Below, piece by piece: positions 1 through 9,065 of a stretch of 64,000 nucleotides of DNA. The position numbers and the translations under genes are program-made. Below the pieces are notes generated by a model. That model was not told the DNA's origin and made no database searches. It was given only the letters and a program-made list of their open reading frames with translations. The stretch's first letter is position 1. Each line of letters begins with the position of its first letter. Source of the DNA: Maribacter sp. (GTDB lineage Bacteria > Bacteroidota > Bacteroidia > Flavobacteriales > Flavobacteriaceae); NCBI GenBank assembly GCA_020629415.1, contig JAHDDL010000022.1:1816-65815 (forward strand), in the 5' to 3' direction.

Positions 1-50
1 CATTTTTTAAAATTTGAATCTAAAGGGTGAACAAACAAAAAACTCTTTCG

Positions 51-893
51 ATGAATACAATTAAACTTTTAGTATACTCATTATTTATTATTTCCTCTCT
101 TTCAACAACTGCACAAGACTATCCTTTTAAAGTTGTAGTAATTGGTAAAGGCGAACCGATACTTTTATTTCCAGGCTTTGCATGTACAGGTGATGTTTGG
201 GACGCTACAGTTGCAGAGCTAGCAAAAGATTACGAATGTCATGTATTTACATTTGCCGGCTTTGGAGATGTACCTGCTATTGAAAAACCTTGGCTTCCCA
301 AAATAAAAAAAGGAGTTGTGAAATATATATCAGAAAATAAATTAGAGAACGCTATTTTAATAGGTCATAGTCTAGGTGGCGCATTAGCACTTTGGATGGC
401 TACTGAAAGTGAATTTTATAATAAGTTGATTATTGTAGATGCATTACCGTCCACCGGTGCTTTAATGATGCCTAACTTTAAAAGTGATTATATGGTATAT
501 GATTCACCTTATAACAAACAAGTACTGGCAATGAATGCAAACGATTTTGAAGCTATGGCAACTCAAATGGCTAACGGTATGACCAAAGAAAAGGTATATC
601 AAGAAAAAATTAAAGATTGGATGACAATAGCTGACCGAGAAACTTATGTTTATGGTTATACAGATTTGTTAAAGTTAGATTTAAGAGAAGATTTGGCTGA
701 GATTAATACGCCGGTTACAATACTTGCCGCTACGGAACCTTATGGTTTAGAAATGGCCAAATCTACTTATGAACTACAATATAAAGCGCTTAATGAATAT
801 AGCATTGAATTTGCTAATGGGGCATCTCACTTTATCATGTATGACCAACCACAATGGTTTATTGAGAATGTTAAAACTGCGTTGAACGACTAA
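51..893 (+). CDS. Secreted alpha/beta-fold hydrolase
   Basis: A 280-residue alpha/beta hydrolase. The ATG at 51 is chosen over an upstream GTG at 27 because it begins directly with a signal peptide (basic/polar start, hydrophobic run, ending near TTAQ at about residue 22), so the enzyme is probably periplasmic or exported. The nucleophile elbow GHSLGG lies at residues 105-110 (Ser107), an oxyanion-region motif LFPGFACTG is near residue 39, and the likely catalytic His is in GASHF near residue 260. The acid residue is not obvious. The substrate cannot be told from sequence. The stop codon overlaps the start of the following ECF sigma gene by one base (TAATG), so the two are probably translationally coupled. 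Confidence 0.85.
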   Translation: MNTIKLLVYSLFIISSLSTTAQDYPFKVVVIGKGEPILLFPGFACTGDVWDATVAELAKDYECHVFTFAGFGDVPAIEKPWLPKIKKGVVKYISENKLENAILIGHSLGGALALWMATESEFYNKLIIVDALPSTGALMMPNFKSDYMVYDSPYNKQVLAMNANDFEAMATQMANGMTKEKVYQEKIKDWMTIADRETYVYGYTDLLKLDLREDLAEINTPVTILAATEPYGLEMAKSTYELQYKALNEYSIEFANGASHFIMYDQPQWFIENVKTALND

Positions 894-1387
894 TGGGTAA
901 CAAAGAAAACACATATCAGAAGATATATGATGAAAATTACCCTAAAGTAATGCGATTATGCATGGGGTATACTGGGGGTAACGAGTCTCTAGCTAAAGAT
1001 TTGGTTCAGGAAACTTTTATAAAAATTTGGCAAAATTTAGACCAATTTAGAAATGAAAGCGTAATAGGTACTTGGATTTACCGTATTTGTGTAAATACTT
1101 GCTTAGCCGAAATAAAGCGGGAACGTAAAAAGGACAGGGAGCTTCAAATTGAAAGTCTTCAGGTTAGTAATAGTGATGATATTTCTGTTGAGAAAGAAGA
1201 GATGTTAATGCAATTGTATTCATGTATCAATAGCTTGAATAGTACTAATAAGGCAATTATTTTATTGGAACTGGAAGGATTGCCTCAACTGGAAATTTCG
1301 GAAATAATCGGGATTAAGCATGAAGCTATCAGGACTAGGGTACATAGAATAAAACAACAACTTACAAAATGTGTAAACAATGGATAA
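893..1387 (+). CDS. ECF-type RNA polymerase sigma factor
   Basis: A 164-residue sigma-70 family protein of extracytoplasmic-function size. Region 2 is seen in DLVQETFIKIWQNLDQF (residues about 36-55) followed by a W-x-YRIxxN stretch, and region 4 is the C-terminal helix-turn-helix with LEGLPQLEISEIIG and the recognition helix near IRTRVHRIKQQL. It would redirect RNA polymerase to a small regulon in response to an envelope or cytoplasmic signal. It overlaps the hydrolase upstream by one base and the membrane protein downstream by eight bases, so all three form one operon. The membrane protein is the natural candidate for its controller. Confidence 0.92.
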   Translation: MGNKENTYQKIYDENYPKVMRLCMGYTGGNESLAKDLVQETFIKIWQNLDQFRNESVIGTWIYRICVNTCLAEIKRERKKDRELQIESLQVSNSDDISVEKEEMLMQLYSCINSLNSTNKAIILLELEGLPQLEISEIIGIKHEAIRTRVHRIKQQLTKCVNNG

Positions 1388-1940
1388 TTTTAAGGAATTG
1401 CAAAATAAATGGCAGAACCAAACAAAGGTATCTGCAACCGAAGATGGGTTTCAAACGCTTTTAAAAAATGTAAAATCTATAGAGAACAAGCAAAAAACCG
1501 GTAATATAGTTTTAACGCTTACTATTATAATATTGGTTTCTTACTTAATATACGTATCAGGATATAAGAGCGCTACATTCATGCTTGGTATCGGCTTAAT
1601 GATTGGTAGTTTAGTAATAAGAATTGCTGTTGAATTATTTAGTTTAAAGAAATTGAGTAGAATAAATTTTAGTAAGGATTCCAGTACTTTTAAAAGTGAT
1701 TTAGCCAACTATTATAGTTTCAGAAAATATACCCATTATTTAATTACACCTATAGCATTGGTAACCTACGTTATTGGATTTGTAATTTTATTACCGCAAT
1801 TTAAAGCTACGTTATCTCATGGGTTTTATCTTTATATATTGTTCTCGGCAATTGTGTTACTAATAATTTTTTGTGTTTTTATGTATAAACAAATTAAAAA
1901 CGAACTTGGAAAATTGAAACAATTACAAATACAGGATTAA
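1380..1940 (+). CDS. Four-helix membrane protein, probable sigma-factor partner
   Basis: A 186-residue protein with a soluble N-terminus of about 40 residues containing FKELQNKWQNQ, then hydrophobic segments at about 41-60, 66-86, 119-138 and 148-168. It is not a classical single-pass anti-sigma factor, but Bacteroidota ECF genes are often followed by a small membrane protein whose short cytoplasmic N-terminus binds the sigma factor, and the 8-base overlap with the sigma gene supports such a pairing. No catalytic motif is visible. Function as an anti-sigma factor is inference. Confidence 0.7.
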   Translation: MDNFKELQNKWQNQTKVSATEDGFQTLLKNVKSIENKQKTGNIVLTLTIIILVSYLIYVSGYKSATFMLGIGLMIGSLVIRIAVELFSLKKLSRINFSKDSSTFKSDLANYYSFRKYTHYLITPIALVTYVIGFVILLPQFKATLSHGFYLYILFSAIVLLIIFCVFMYKQIKNELGKLKQLQIQD

Positions 1941-2019
1941 TGGTTATTTATGATAGCAATGTTAAATGACCAATTATACCCATATTACTTCATATCTTTA
2001 TAAGAATAATATGGTTTCA

Positions 2020-2460
2020 ATGAAATATTTAAATAGTTGTTTTTTACTTTTTTGCCTTTGTCTAACGAGCTGTACTTCTCAGAAAAATTTACAGACAGAA
2101 ATTCCTTTTGAAATAGGGAAAGCTACTTGCCAACAGTATGTTGGTGGAAGAGAGGAAAGTGGTTCCGGTATTGAATTAAGAATTCCCGTATCCTTAATGG
2201 ATAATTCTGAGATTAAGGTAGGTGAAGTTTATTTTAGGGGTAAACAAGTAAAAGCTCTTATGGATACTATTGAAGATAACAAGGTGATTGTTGTTAGAAT
2301 GCCTGATAATAGTCCAGAATCGTCAGAAACAAAGAGTTTTTCATTAAAAATCGATGAAGCAATTGTTAGTTATCTTGAAAATGGTGAAACAAAATATACC
2401 AAGGTAGAGGGTATAAAACAAAAGCAACCATTAATTTATAAGGGAGCACTAAAAAACTAA
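2020..2460 (+). CDS. Small lipoprotein of unknown function
   Basis: About 146 residues with a lipoprotein signal ending LCLTSC, so Cys18 would be lipidated. An ATG at 2011 is an alternative start three codons upstream; starts further upstream (1966) would bury the signal peptide and are unlikely. The mature part is rich in beta-type sequence and has no motif I recognise. It follows the ECF operon in the same direction by about 80 bases and could be a regulon member or the last gene of that operon. Confidence 0.7.
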   Translation: MKYLNSCFLLFCLCLTSCTSQKNLQTEIPFEIGKATCQQYVGGREESGSGIELRIPVSLMDNSEIKVGEVYFRGKQVKALMDTIEDNKVIVVRMPDNSPESSETKSFSLKIDEAIVSYLENGETKYTKVEGIKQKQPLIYKGALKN

Positions 2461-2511
2461 CTTTGTAACTAGGCTTTTAATAGGTACTTTTATCACTTGA
2501 ATGTATAGTGC

Positions 2512-3969
2512 TTGAATCCACTCAAAAAACTTTTTAAACAAACTGCGATCTATGGCTTGGCAACTGTCTTGCCTAGGATGCTTAATGTCATACTAGTGCC
2601 CATTTATACGGGTGTTATGTTGCCAAGTTCTTATGGGCAGGTGGTGGTGATTTATGCATATTTTGCCATATTCAATATTTTTTTGGCATATGGTATGGAA
2701 ACTGCTTTTTTTAGATTTTACAAGGATTCTGAAAATAAGAAAAGGGTTGTTTCCACTTCTTTATTGTCCATTTTAGGCTCTACATTAATATTTATGATTG
2801 TTGGATTTTTGTTTAAGTCTCCACTATCAAATTTTCTGGAAATATCAATAGAATATATTGGTTATGTCTTTTGGATTTTAGCTTTAGATGCCTTGGTCAT
2901 CATACCTTTTGCATGGTTAAGGGCCAATGAAAGACCTATGCGCTTTGCCATAATTAAATTGATCAATGTAGTTTTGAACTTAGGGCTCAACTCCTTTTTC
3001 TTACTATTACTGCCAAAAATGGCAATGGACAGTGATGGTGTTCTAGCTTCAATATATAAACCGGATTATGAGATTTTGTATATTCTAATTTCAAATCTTG
3101 TATCAAGTGCCGTTACTCTTATGCTAATGTTACGGGTATATCTAAGAAGACCTTATGTTTTTGATACGGATATTTGGAAAAGAATGTTAAAATACGCCAT
3201 GCCGGTAATGGTGGCAGGTATTGCATTTACCGTTAATGAAGTATTGGATAAAATCTTGCTCGAGAAAATTTTACCAGTTGAAATAGCTAGTGAAGAAGTG
3301 GGTAAATATGGTGCTTGCGTAAAGTTGGCAGTGTTCATGACATTGTTTATTACTGCGTTTAGAATGGGTATTGAACCTTTCTTTTTTAGCCACTCGGATA
3401 CCAAGTACCCTCAAAAGGCATATGCCCAAATAACGAATTATTTTGTGGTACTGGGGAGTATTATTTTACTAGCGGTAATTGTTTTTTCTGATGTCTTAAA
3501 AGTGCTCTTTGTGCGTGATGAAGCTTATTGGGAGGCCATGCCAGTAGTACCGTTAATTTTGTTGGCCGCTTTCTTCTTAGGAATTTACCATAACCTATCC
3601 GTTTGGTATAAAGTTACGGATCGCACCAAATTTGGAGCCTATATATCAATGATCGGTGCCGTTTTGACCATCATTGTCAATTTAATTTTCATTCCGTATT
3701 TTGGGTATATGGCATCGGCAGTAGCTACGTTAATGGCTTACGGAACCATGATGTTGCTTTCGTTTTATTTCGGGCGTATGTATTATCCTATTCCATATAA
3801 CTTTAGAAAAATTATCTTTTATTTAGGAATTTCCATCTTGTTTTCTATCCTTTCATTTTACATTTTTGATAGAAACCTATTTGTTGGTATACCGTTATTA
3901 ATTTTGTTCTTGGGCTTGGTCTATAAACTGGAGTTTGAGAATCTTAAAAAACTATTTGTAAACAGATGA
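2512..3969 (+). CDS. Wzx/MATE-type oligosaccharide flippase
   Basis: A 485-residue polytopic membrane protein of the polysaccharide-biosynthesis (MOP) superfamily with about 12-14 hydrophobic segments over its whole length. The N-terminus ([21 protein letters not shown]) is the typical beginning of the family in flavobacteria; the only start that includes it is a TTG at 2512, so an unusual start codon is proposed. It would flip lipid-linked saccharides or a related lipid across the inner membrane. Its stop overlaps the dut start by four bases (ATGA), so the two are co-translated, and the downstream envelope genes suggest a role in cell-wall or surface polysaccharide assembly. Confidence 0.88.
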   Translation: MNPLKKLFKQTAIYGLATVLPRMLNVILVPIYTGVMLPSSYGQVVVIYAYFAIFNIFLAYGMETAFFRFYKDSENKKRVVSTSLLSILGSTLIFMIVGFLFKSPLSNFLEISIEYIGYVFWILALDALVIIPFAWLRANERPMRFAIIKLINVVLNLGLNSFFLLLLPKMAMDSDGVLASIYKPDYEILYILISNLVSSAVTLMLMLRVYLRRPYVFDTDIWKRMLKYAMPVMVAGIAFTVNEVLDKILLEKILPVEIASEEVGKYGACVKLAVFMTLFITAFRMGIEPFFFSHSDTKYPQKAYAQITNYFVVLGSIILLAVIVFSDVLKVLFVRDEAYWEAMPVVPLILLAAFFLGIYHNLSVWYKVTDRTKFGAYISMIGAVLTIIVNLIFIPYFGYMASAVATLMAYGTMMLLSFYFGRMYYPIPYNFRKIIFYLGISILFSILSFYIFDRNLFVGIPLLILFLGLVYKLEFENLKKLFVNR

Positions 3970-4400
3970 ACATAAAAATTATTAATAAATCAGCCCATGA
4001 TTTGCCGCATTACGAAACAAATGCATCTGCTGGTATGGATTTGAGGGCAAACCTTACGGAACCTATAGTTCTTCAGCCTATGGGCAGAGCAATAATACCA
4101 ACCGGTCTTTTCATTGAATTACCCGTAGGTGTTGAAGCTCAAGTAAGACCAAGAAGCGGTCTGGCCGCAAAAAAAGGAGTAACCGTACTTAATGCTCCCG
4201 GTACTGTTGATGCTGATTATAGAGGTGAAGTGGGTGTAATTTTGATCAACTTGGGTAGTGAAGATTTTATAGTGGAAAACGGTGAACGTATAGCGCAATT
4301 AGTTATTGCAAAACATGAGCGTGCGGAGTGGAACCCAGTTGATAGTTTGTCTGAAACTGCCAGGGGCGAAGGCGGTTTTGGTAGTACGGGTGTCAAGTAG
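3966..4400 (+). CDS. dut: dUTP diphosphatase
   Basis: A 144-residue trimeric-type dUTPase that converts dUTP to dUMP and pyrophosphate, keeping uracil out of DNA and feeding dTMP synthesis. All five family motifs are present: SAGMDLRA (21-28), [11 protein letters not shown] (61-71), [13 protein letters not shown] (76-88, with catalytic Asp82), GERIAQL (106-112) and the flexible C-terminal P-loop-like [10 protein letters not shown] (133-142). Length is standard. It overlaps the flippase gene by four bases and is followed 15 bases later by the TPR gene. Confidence 0.97.
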   Translation: MNIKIINKSAHDLPHYETNASAGMDLRANLTEPIVLQPMGRAIIPTGLFIELPVGVEAQVRPRSGLAAKKGVTVLNAPGTVDADYRGEVGVILINLGSEDFIVENGERIAQLVIAKHERAEWNPVDSLSETARGEGGFGSTGVK

Positions 4401-4415
4401 TTTTATAGTCAAAAG

Positions 4416-5348
4416 ATGAATAAATTGACTTTTTTGGGCTTTCTTTTCGGTGTTTTAGTTACACCGAAATTCATACATGCGCAAGAAAATCAAGAATTGG
4501 CAGTGGAGCAAAGCTCAGAGGTTTTTTTAGAAGAATACTCAGATGCTTTTCAAGAAAATTTTTTTGAGGGCTTAAAGCAAATGGGCATTAGAAATTATGA
4601 CCGTGCCATCACCTATTTTTTAGAATGCAAACGTCTGCAGCCTCAAAATACCGTGGTCTCTTTTGAACTTGCCAAATTTCATTTATATGACAAGCAACTG
4701 ATACTTGCTCAAGAGTATGCATTGGAAGCGCTTAATGGTGAGCCAGAGAATTATTGGTATGCAGAAACTTTGGTTGATGTAGTAGATGCCAACAAATCTG
4801 CCATTGAAGAGGTAAAGGGAAATTTACCGTGGAGTAATGTTGCACTTAGAGGAAATTTGGCGGAAATCTATTATCTAAATGAAGATTACCTTACCGCTAA
4901 GGCAATGTTGAAGGGAATTAAAACTTCCAAAAAACAGGAATACCTTGAGCGTAAAATAAATGACTCCATTGCGCATCAACAAAAGAAGTTGGTTCCCGGT
5001 ATAAAGCCCAACAATGTTATTGCTTCAAAAGAATTAAATAATGTAGAGGGCTATACAGCTAAAATTGAAAGTCTGTTGGCATCAGCCAGTGACAATGCTA
5101 AATTGCTTGCTACAACTGAAGAGGCTATGGAACGTTTTCCCTCTCAGCCTTATTTTTATTATGCAAACGGTACGGCATTAAATAAAAACTTAAAGCATAA
5201 TGACGCTATAGAAATTTTAGAAACAGCTTTAGATTATCTAATTGATGATACGCCGTTAGAAAATGCTATTTATAAAGAATTGGCAAATGCATATACCTCA
5301 ACCAATAATACCTCTAAAGCAAATATGTACCTTAGTAAAATTAAATAG
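4416..5348 (+). CDS. Exported tetratricopeptide-repeat protein
   Basis: A 310-residue protein with a signal peptide ending near FIHAQ (residue about 23) and several helical repeats of TPR type, for example GIRNYDRAITYFLECKRLQP near residues 56-75 and a C-terminal set around HNDAIEILETALDYL. TPR domains are protein-binding scaffolds; the exported location suggests the periplasm or inner face of the outer membrane. It sits between dut and a DUF4292 lipoprotein in what looks like one operon, an order I associate with flavobacterial genomes. The binding partner is unknown. Confidence 0.85.
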   Translation: MNKLTFLGFLFGVLVTPKFIHAQENQELAVEQSSEVFLEEYSDAFQENFFEGLKQMGIRNYDRAITYFLECKRLQPQNTVVSFELAKFHLYDKQLILAQEYALEALNGEPENYWYAETLVDVVDANKSAIEEVKGNLPWSNVALRGNLAEIYYLNEDYLTAKAMLKGIKTSKKQEYLERKINDSIAHQQKKLVPGIKPNNVIASKELNNVEGYTAKIESLLASASDNAKLLATTEEAMERFPSQPYFYYANGTALNKNLKHNDAIEILETALDYLIDDTPLENAIYKELANAYTSTNNTSKANMYLSKIK

Positions 5349-5378
5349 GCATTTTAGATAACGAAGTTTTTGGATACA

Positions 5379-6143
5379 ATGAAGATAAAATATGTTTTAC
5401 TGCTGGTAGTTATTGTTTTTACCGCATCTTGTAAAAGTACAAAGGTAATTTCCGGTGGTACAGTAGATGCTAAATTGTCGTCTAAATCGGTTATAAAAGC
5501 GCATTACCAAAATGAAGCTGGTTTTAAGACATTGGCAGGGAGGGTAAAAATAAATTATTCCGATGGCGAAAGTTCGCAAGGTGTTTCCGTCAGTTTACGA
5601 ATGGAAAAGGATAAAGCTATTTGGATGAGCGCACCCTTAGGTATTGTTAAGGCATATATTACTCCAGATAGGGTATCGTTTTACAACAAATTGGAAAACG
5701 AATATTTTGATGGTGATTTTTCTTATTTAAGTGATTTGTTAGGAACAGATGTCGATTTTTCTATTTTACAAAATCTATTGACCGGACAGGCAATAGTAGA
5801 TTTAAGAGAAGAAAAATATAATATTGGTATTTCTGAAGATGCCTACAAGCTTACCCCAAAGCAGCAAGGTACTTTGTACAAAACCTTGTTTCAAATAGAG
5901 CCTAAAAATTTTAAAATGGCATTGCAACAGCTTTCTCAACCCGCCGATAAGCGGTTGTTGGAAATAGCCTATAAAAATTATCAAAGTATAGATAAAGAAG
6001 TTTTGCCTAATGAGATTATGGTAAAGGCCATAAGTAAGGATAAGGAAAATACGATAGACCTTGAGTTTAAGAATTTAGAATTGAACGGAAAAGTTAACTT
6101 TCCATATTCAATTCCAAAAGGGTTTAATGAAATAGAGTTGTAA
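5379..6143 (+). CDS. DUF4292 lipoprotein (LolB-like fold)
   Basis: About 254 residues starting at the ATG at 5379, which directly precedes a lipoprotein signal (Cys18 after FTAS). The body matches the DUF4292 family of Bacteroidota, with the typical FKTLAGRVKINYSDG and SAPLGIVKAYITPDRVSFYN stretches. The family is thought to share the open beta-sheet fold of the lipoprotein receptor LolB and the lipoprotein chaperone LolA, so handling of hydrophobic envelope components is a reasonable inference. It lies five bases upstream of the EnvC-like gene and shares its operon. Confidence 0.82.
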   Translation: MKIKYVLLLVVIVFTASCKSTKVISGGTVDAKLSSKSVIKAHYQNEAGFKTLAGRVKINYSDGESSQGVSVSLRMEKDKAIWMSAPLGIVKAYITPDRVSFYNKLENEYFDGDFSYLSDLLGTDVDFSILQNLLTGQAIVDLREEKYNIGISEDAYKLTPKQQGTLYKTLFQIEPKNFKMALQQLSQPADKRLLEIAYKNYQSIDKEVLPNEIMVKAISKDKENTIDLEFKNLELNGKVNFPYSIPKGFNEIEL

Positions 6144-6147
6144 GAGA

Positions 6148-7371
6148 ATGTTGTTCAAAATAAAGTTTGTTTCTTTTCTATTGGTCCTGTTCACTACGGT
6201 ATCTGTTTTTGCGCAGACCAGTGAGCAAAAAGCTTTGGAGGAAAAACGAGCGCAACTTCAATCAGAAATACGTGATATTAACCGGTTGCTTTTTGCCGAG
6301 AAAAAGGAAAAAGGAAATGTCTTGGATCAAATGGAGGCATTGGATAAAAAAATTACCGTACGCCAACAACTAATTCGGGTTACCAATCAACAATCTAATT
6401 TGTTGAACAGGCAGATAAATACCAATATCAGAAACATTGGCAAGTTAAAAACAGAACTGCAAGAAGTAAAGGACGAGTACGCTAAAATGATTCAGAAATC
6501 ATATCAGAACAAATCCAAACAGAATAGATTAATGTTCTTGTTATCTTCAGAAAGCTTTTTTCAGGCATTTAAAAGGCTTCAGTATATGAAGCAGTATACA
6601 GATTATAGAAAAGAGCAAGGAGCTCAAATATTGGCTAAAACCGAGGAACTTTCGCGTTTAAATGCAGATTTGAACGAAGAGCGAAAAGTGAAAGAGGTTT
6701 TGTTGGCGCAAAACAAAAAGGCAAAAAACCAATTATTTGCTGAAATTCAGACCCAGAAAGCATTGTTAGGTACTATACGCAAGAATGAGAGCAAGTATAC
6801 AAGTGCCATTGATAAGAAAAAGAAGGAAGCTAGAAAGATCGATCAACAGATAGAAAAGTTGATTAGAAGCGCCATTGCCGCATCAAACAAAAAGTCGGGT
6901 AGTTCTACCAAAAATTCTAGTAAGTTCGTATTAACTCCTGAAGCTACCGTAATTGCAAATAATTTTTCTGCCAACAAGGGTAAATTGATCTGGCCGGTTG
7001 AGAAAGGTGTAAAAAGTCAAGGTTTTGGAGTATATGCCGATCCGGTCTATCCGGGAATTAAGCACCAAAGTAACGGAGTTATCATTGCTACCGATGAGGG
7101 TTCTAAAGCTCGCGCTATTTTTGAAGGAGAAGTCATTGCTATTTTGGCCGTACCAGGTGGTAATAAGGGTGTTCAGATCAAACATGGTAATTTCATTAGT
7201 ACATATTACAATCTTTCTGAGCTATATGTTAAAAAGGGAGATAAAGTAGCCAGTAAAGAAGAACTTGGTGTCGTTTATACCAATAAGAACAATGGTCAGA
7301 CCAGATTAAAATTCTATCTATATCAAGATACAGCTCGCCTTAACCCAGAAGAGTGGGTGTATCGCCTTTAA
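6148..7371 (+). CDS. EnvC-like murein hydrolase activator (degenerate M23)
   Basis: A 407-residue protein with a signal peptide (cleavage near VFAQ, residue 23), long coiled coils over about residues 25-110 and 150-240, a low-complexity linker and a C-terminal M23/LytM domain. The architecture is that of EnvC, which does not cut peptidoglycan but activates amidases at the division septum. Supporting this, the M23 metal ligands look lost: the usual H-x(3)-D is HQSNGVI and the usual H-x-H region reads TYYNLS. It probably regulates cell-wall cleavage. It follows the DUF4292 gene by four bases. Confidence 0.87.
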   Translation: MLFKIKFVSFLLVLFTTVSVFAQTSEQKALEEKRAQLQSEIRDINRLLFAEKKEKGNVLDQMEALDKKITVRQQLIRVTNQQSNLLNRQINTNIRNIGKLKTELQEVKDEYAKMIQKSYQNKSKQNRLMFLLSSESFFQAFKRLQYMKQYTDYRKEQGAQILAKTEELSRLNADLNEERKVKEVLLAQNKKAKNQLFAEIQTQKALLGTIRKNESKYTSAIDKKKKEARKIDQQIEKLIRSAIAASNKKSGSSTKNSSKFVLTPEATVIANNFSANKGKLIWPVEKGVKSQGFGVYADPVYPGIKHQSNGVIIATDEGSKARAIFEGEVIAILAVPGGNKGVQIKHGNFISTYYNLSELYVKKGDKVASKEELGVVYTNKNNGQTRLKFYLYQDTARLNPEEWVYRL

Positions 7372-7382
7372 AATTTACTCTT

Positions 7383-8228
7383 ATGAAAAACGAACCTATT
7401 ATCACAGATATTAAAGGAAGCTTTGAATTACGTAATGGGGTAAAGATGCCATATTTAGGCTTAGGCACTTACCTATCAGATAATGATCAAGAGGTTGTAG
7501 ATGCCGTTAAAAGTGCACTTCAGTTAGGCTATCGTCATATAGATACCGCCGCAGCTTATAAGAATGAAGAGGGCGTAGGTAAAGGCATACGTGAAAGCGG
7601 AGTAGATAGAAATGATATTTTCCTGGTATCCAAAGTCTGGAACGATGATCAGGGATATGAAGAAACACTAAAGGCTTTTGATGCTAGTTTAGAACGTTTG
7701 TGTGTAGATTACTTGGATCTTTATTTAATTCACTGGCCGGTTAAAGGTAAATACAAAGATACTTGGAGAGCTTTAGAGCATTTGTACGCGCAAAAAAAAA
7801 TTAAGGCTATTGGTGTCAGTAATTTTCTAAAACATCATTTAGAGGATGTCATGAGTGATTGTAAGGTAGTGCCTATGGTGAACCAAATGGAGTTTCATCC
7901 GCATTTAGTACAACAAGAGCTAATAGATTTTTGTGTCGATAACGGAATTCAATACGAATCTTGGTCTCCTTTTATGCAGGGCAAGGTCTTTAAATTGGAT
8001 ATTTTTTCAGATTTAGCCGAAAAATATAATAAGAGCGTAGCACAGATTATTTTACGCTACAATCTACAAAAAGGTGTTGTTGCTATTCCCAAATCTGTAC
8101 ATGCAAAACGTATTGCTTCTAACGCAGATATTTTTGATTTTGAGCTTTCTAATGAAGATATTGCCTTTTTAGATGGATTGGAGACTGGCGAACGTACCGG
8201 TCCGGATCCCGATAACTTCAATTTTTAG
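7383..8228 (+). CDS. Aldo/keto reductase
   Basis: A 281-residue NADPH-dependent aldo/keto reductase with the full catalytic tetrad: Asp and Tyr in HIDTAAAYKNE, Lys in LVSKVW and His in LIHWP. The C-terminal cofactor loop IPKSVHAKRIASN binds the 2'-phosphate of NADPH. The ATG at 7383 is used because the N-terminal beta-hairpin (LRNGVKMPYLGLGTY) follows at the usual distance; the upstream ATG at 7353 lies inside the preceding gene. Members reduce a broad range of aldehydes and ketones, so the true substrate is unknown. Confidence 0.93.
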   Translation: MKNEPIITDIKGSFELRNGVKMPYLGLGTYLSDNDQEVVDAVKSALQLGYRHIDTAAAYKNEEGVGKGIRESGVDRNDIFLVSKVWNDDQGYEETLKAFDASLERLCVDYLDLYLIHWPVKGKYKDTWRALEHLYAQKKIKAIGVSNFLKHHLEDVMSDCKVVPMVNQMEFHPHLVQQELIDFCVDNGIQYESWSPFMQGKVFKLDIFSDLAEKYNKSVAQIILRYNLQKGVVAIPKSVHAKRIASNADIFDFELSNEDIAFLDGLETGERTGPDPDNFNF

Positions 8229-8307
8229 TAGGTAATTTTATCAGTATTATTTTTTTGGTATTTGAATAATATCAATTCTTTAAATTAGTGTTATCATATT
8301 GATTTTC

Positions 8308-8323
8308 ATTGGATTATGTAGTT
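8308..8323 (+). repeat. 16-bp direct repeat, left copy
   Basis: ATTGGATTATGTAGTT, identical to 8708-8723 and exactly 400 bp apart, so that the pair flanks the 103-codon gene. The next bases of both copies also resemble each other (TTGATT, T-rich, CCGAA). Confidence 0.8.
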
Positions 8324-8379
8324 GTGGGTTGATTAATTTTTCCGAATTTTACAGTATTAATCAGTAAAACGGAACTATC

Positions 8380-8691
8380 ATGGGCAACACAATCACTTTA
8401 AATTCAGAGTCTACTCAAAATCAATTAGATAAAAATACGAAATCACCTAGTTTTAATTTAAGCTGGTCGCTTAGACCAATAGTAGTTTATGTTGTTTTCT
8501 TAGCTACATGTTTAACTTTGGCTTTTGGCGGACTAGTTGCTTTTTCTATTGCCTTTTTCATAATAGGGAGCATAGGTTTGGCTGCACTTTATATCTGGGA
8601 CAATGCAACAAAAATGGAAATGGACCTTTCCTTTAAGGTTGATTTAGAGCAGTCAGAATTGGAAAAAGATTTGTACAGAGAGGCTATTTAG
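8380..8691 (+). CDS. Small two-helix membrane protein
   Basis: A 103-residue protein with a polar Ser/Asn/Gln-rich N-terminus of about 30 residues, two adjacent hydrophobic helices (about residues 35-55 and 57-77, with a Gly-rich turn FGGLVAF) and an acidic C-terminal tail. It has normal codon use for the region but no motif I recognise. It is monocistronic and flanked by two 16-bp direct repeats. Possibly a membrane-stress or envelope accessory protein; no function is claimed. Confidence 0.7.
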   Translation: MGNTITLNSESTQNQLDKNTKSPSFNLSWSLRPIVVYVVFLATCLTLAFGGLVAFSIAFFIIGSIGLAALYIWDNATKMEMDLSFKVDLEQSELEKDLYREAI

Positions 8692-8707
8692 TCTGTAATG
8701 GTTGAAG

Positions 8708-8723
8708 ATTGGATTATGTAGTT
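8708..8723 (+). repeat. 16-bp direct repeat, right copy
   Basis: Second copy of ATTGGATTATGTAGTT, starting 17 bases after the stop codon of the small membrane protein gene. Confidence 0.8.
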
Positions 8724-8730
8724 TGATTTT

Positions 8731-8747
8731 ACCGAACTAAGTTCGGT
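8731..8747. other. Hairpin between convergent genes
   Basis: ACCGAAC-TAA-GTTCGGT, a perfect 7-bp stem with a 3-base loop between the plus-strand gene ending at 8691 and the minus-strand gene ending at 8755. It lacks a clear T-run on either side, so it may be a weak shared terminator or an RNA-stabilising end. Confidence 0.5.
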
Positions 8748-8754
8748 TATAGTC

Positions 8755-8943
8755 TCAGTCGTTTATCCAGTTCATCAACTCATGTTTATCAATTATAGAC
8801 CAACTATGCGGATGCCTTTCTCCGTTAGCTCGATACCCCTTATTCTGTGTTGGGATGTATTCTATTGGGTTAAACCCTGCTTCTTCTAAGTCTTTAGAAA
8901 GGCTTTTGATGTAATAACTGTTCAATTGGTCATAATCTGCCAT
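8755..8943 (-). CDS. Small hypothetical protein
   Basis: A 62-residue soluble protein of mixed charge, with Tyr-rich N-terminus and a distinctive GERHPHSWSI segment near residues 41-50. Composition is protein-like and the reading frame is closed by normal start and stop codons. A near-consensus promoter (TACCCTTTG on the minus strand, 8960-8968, one base too many between TA and TTTG) precedes it. I recognise no family. It could be a small regulatory or DNA-binding protein, but nothing in the sequence decides this. Confidence 0.55.
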   Translation of the reverse strand: MADYDQLNSYYIKSLSKDLEEAGFNPIEYIPTQNKGYRANGERHPHSWSIIDKHELMNWIND

Positions 8944-9065
8944 TCTGTTCTTTTTCCACCAAAGGGTATATACATCGGTATATAGCCTAATTAGCTTTCC
9001 CGATCAAGTATTATTGCTTAGATTGTACTTAGAACCGAAATTATAAAAATAATACAGAGCGCTAT

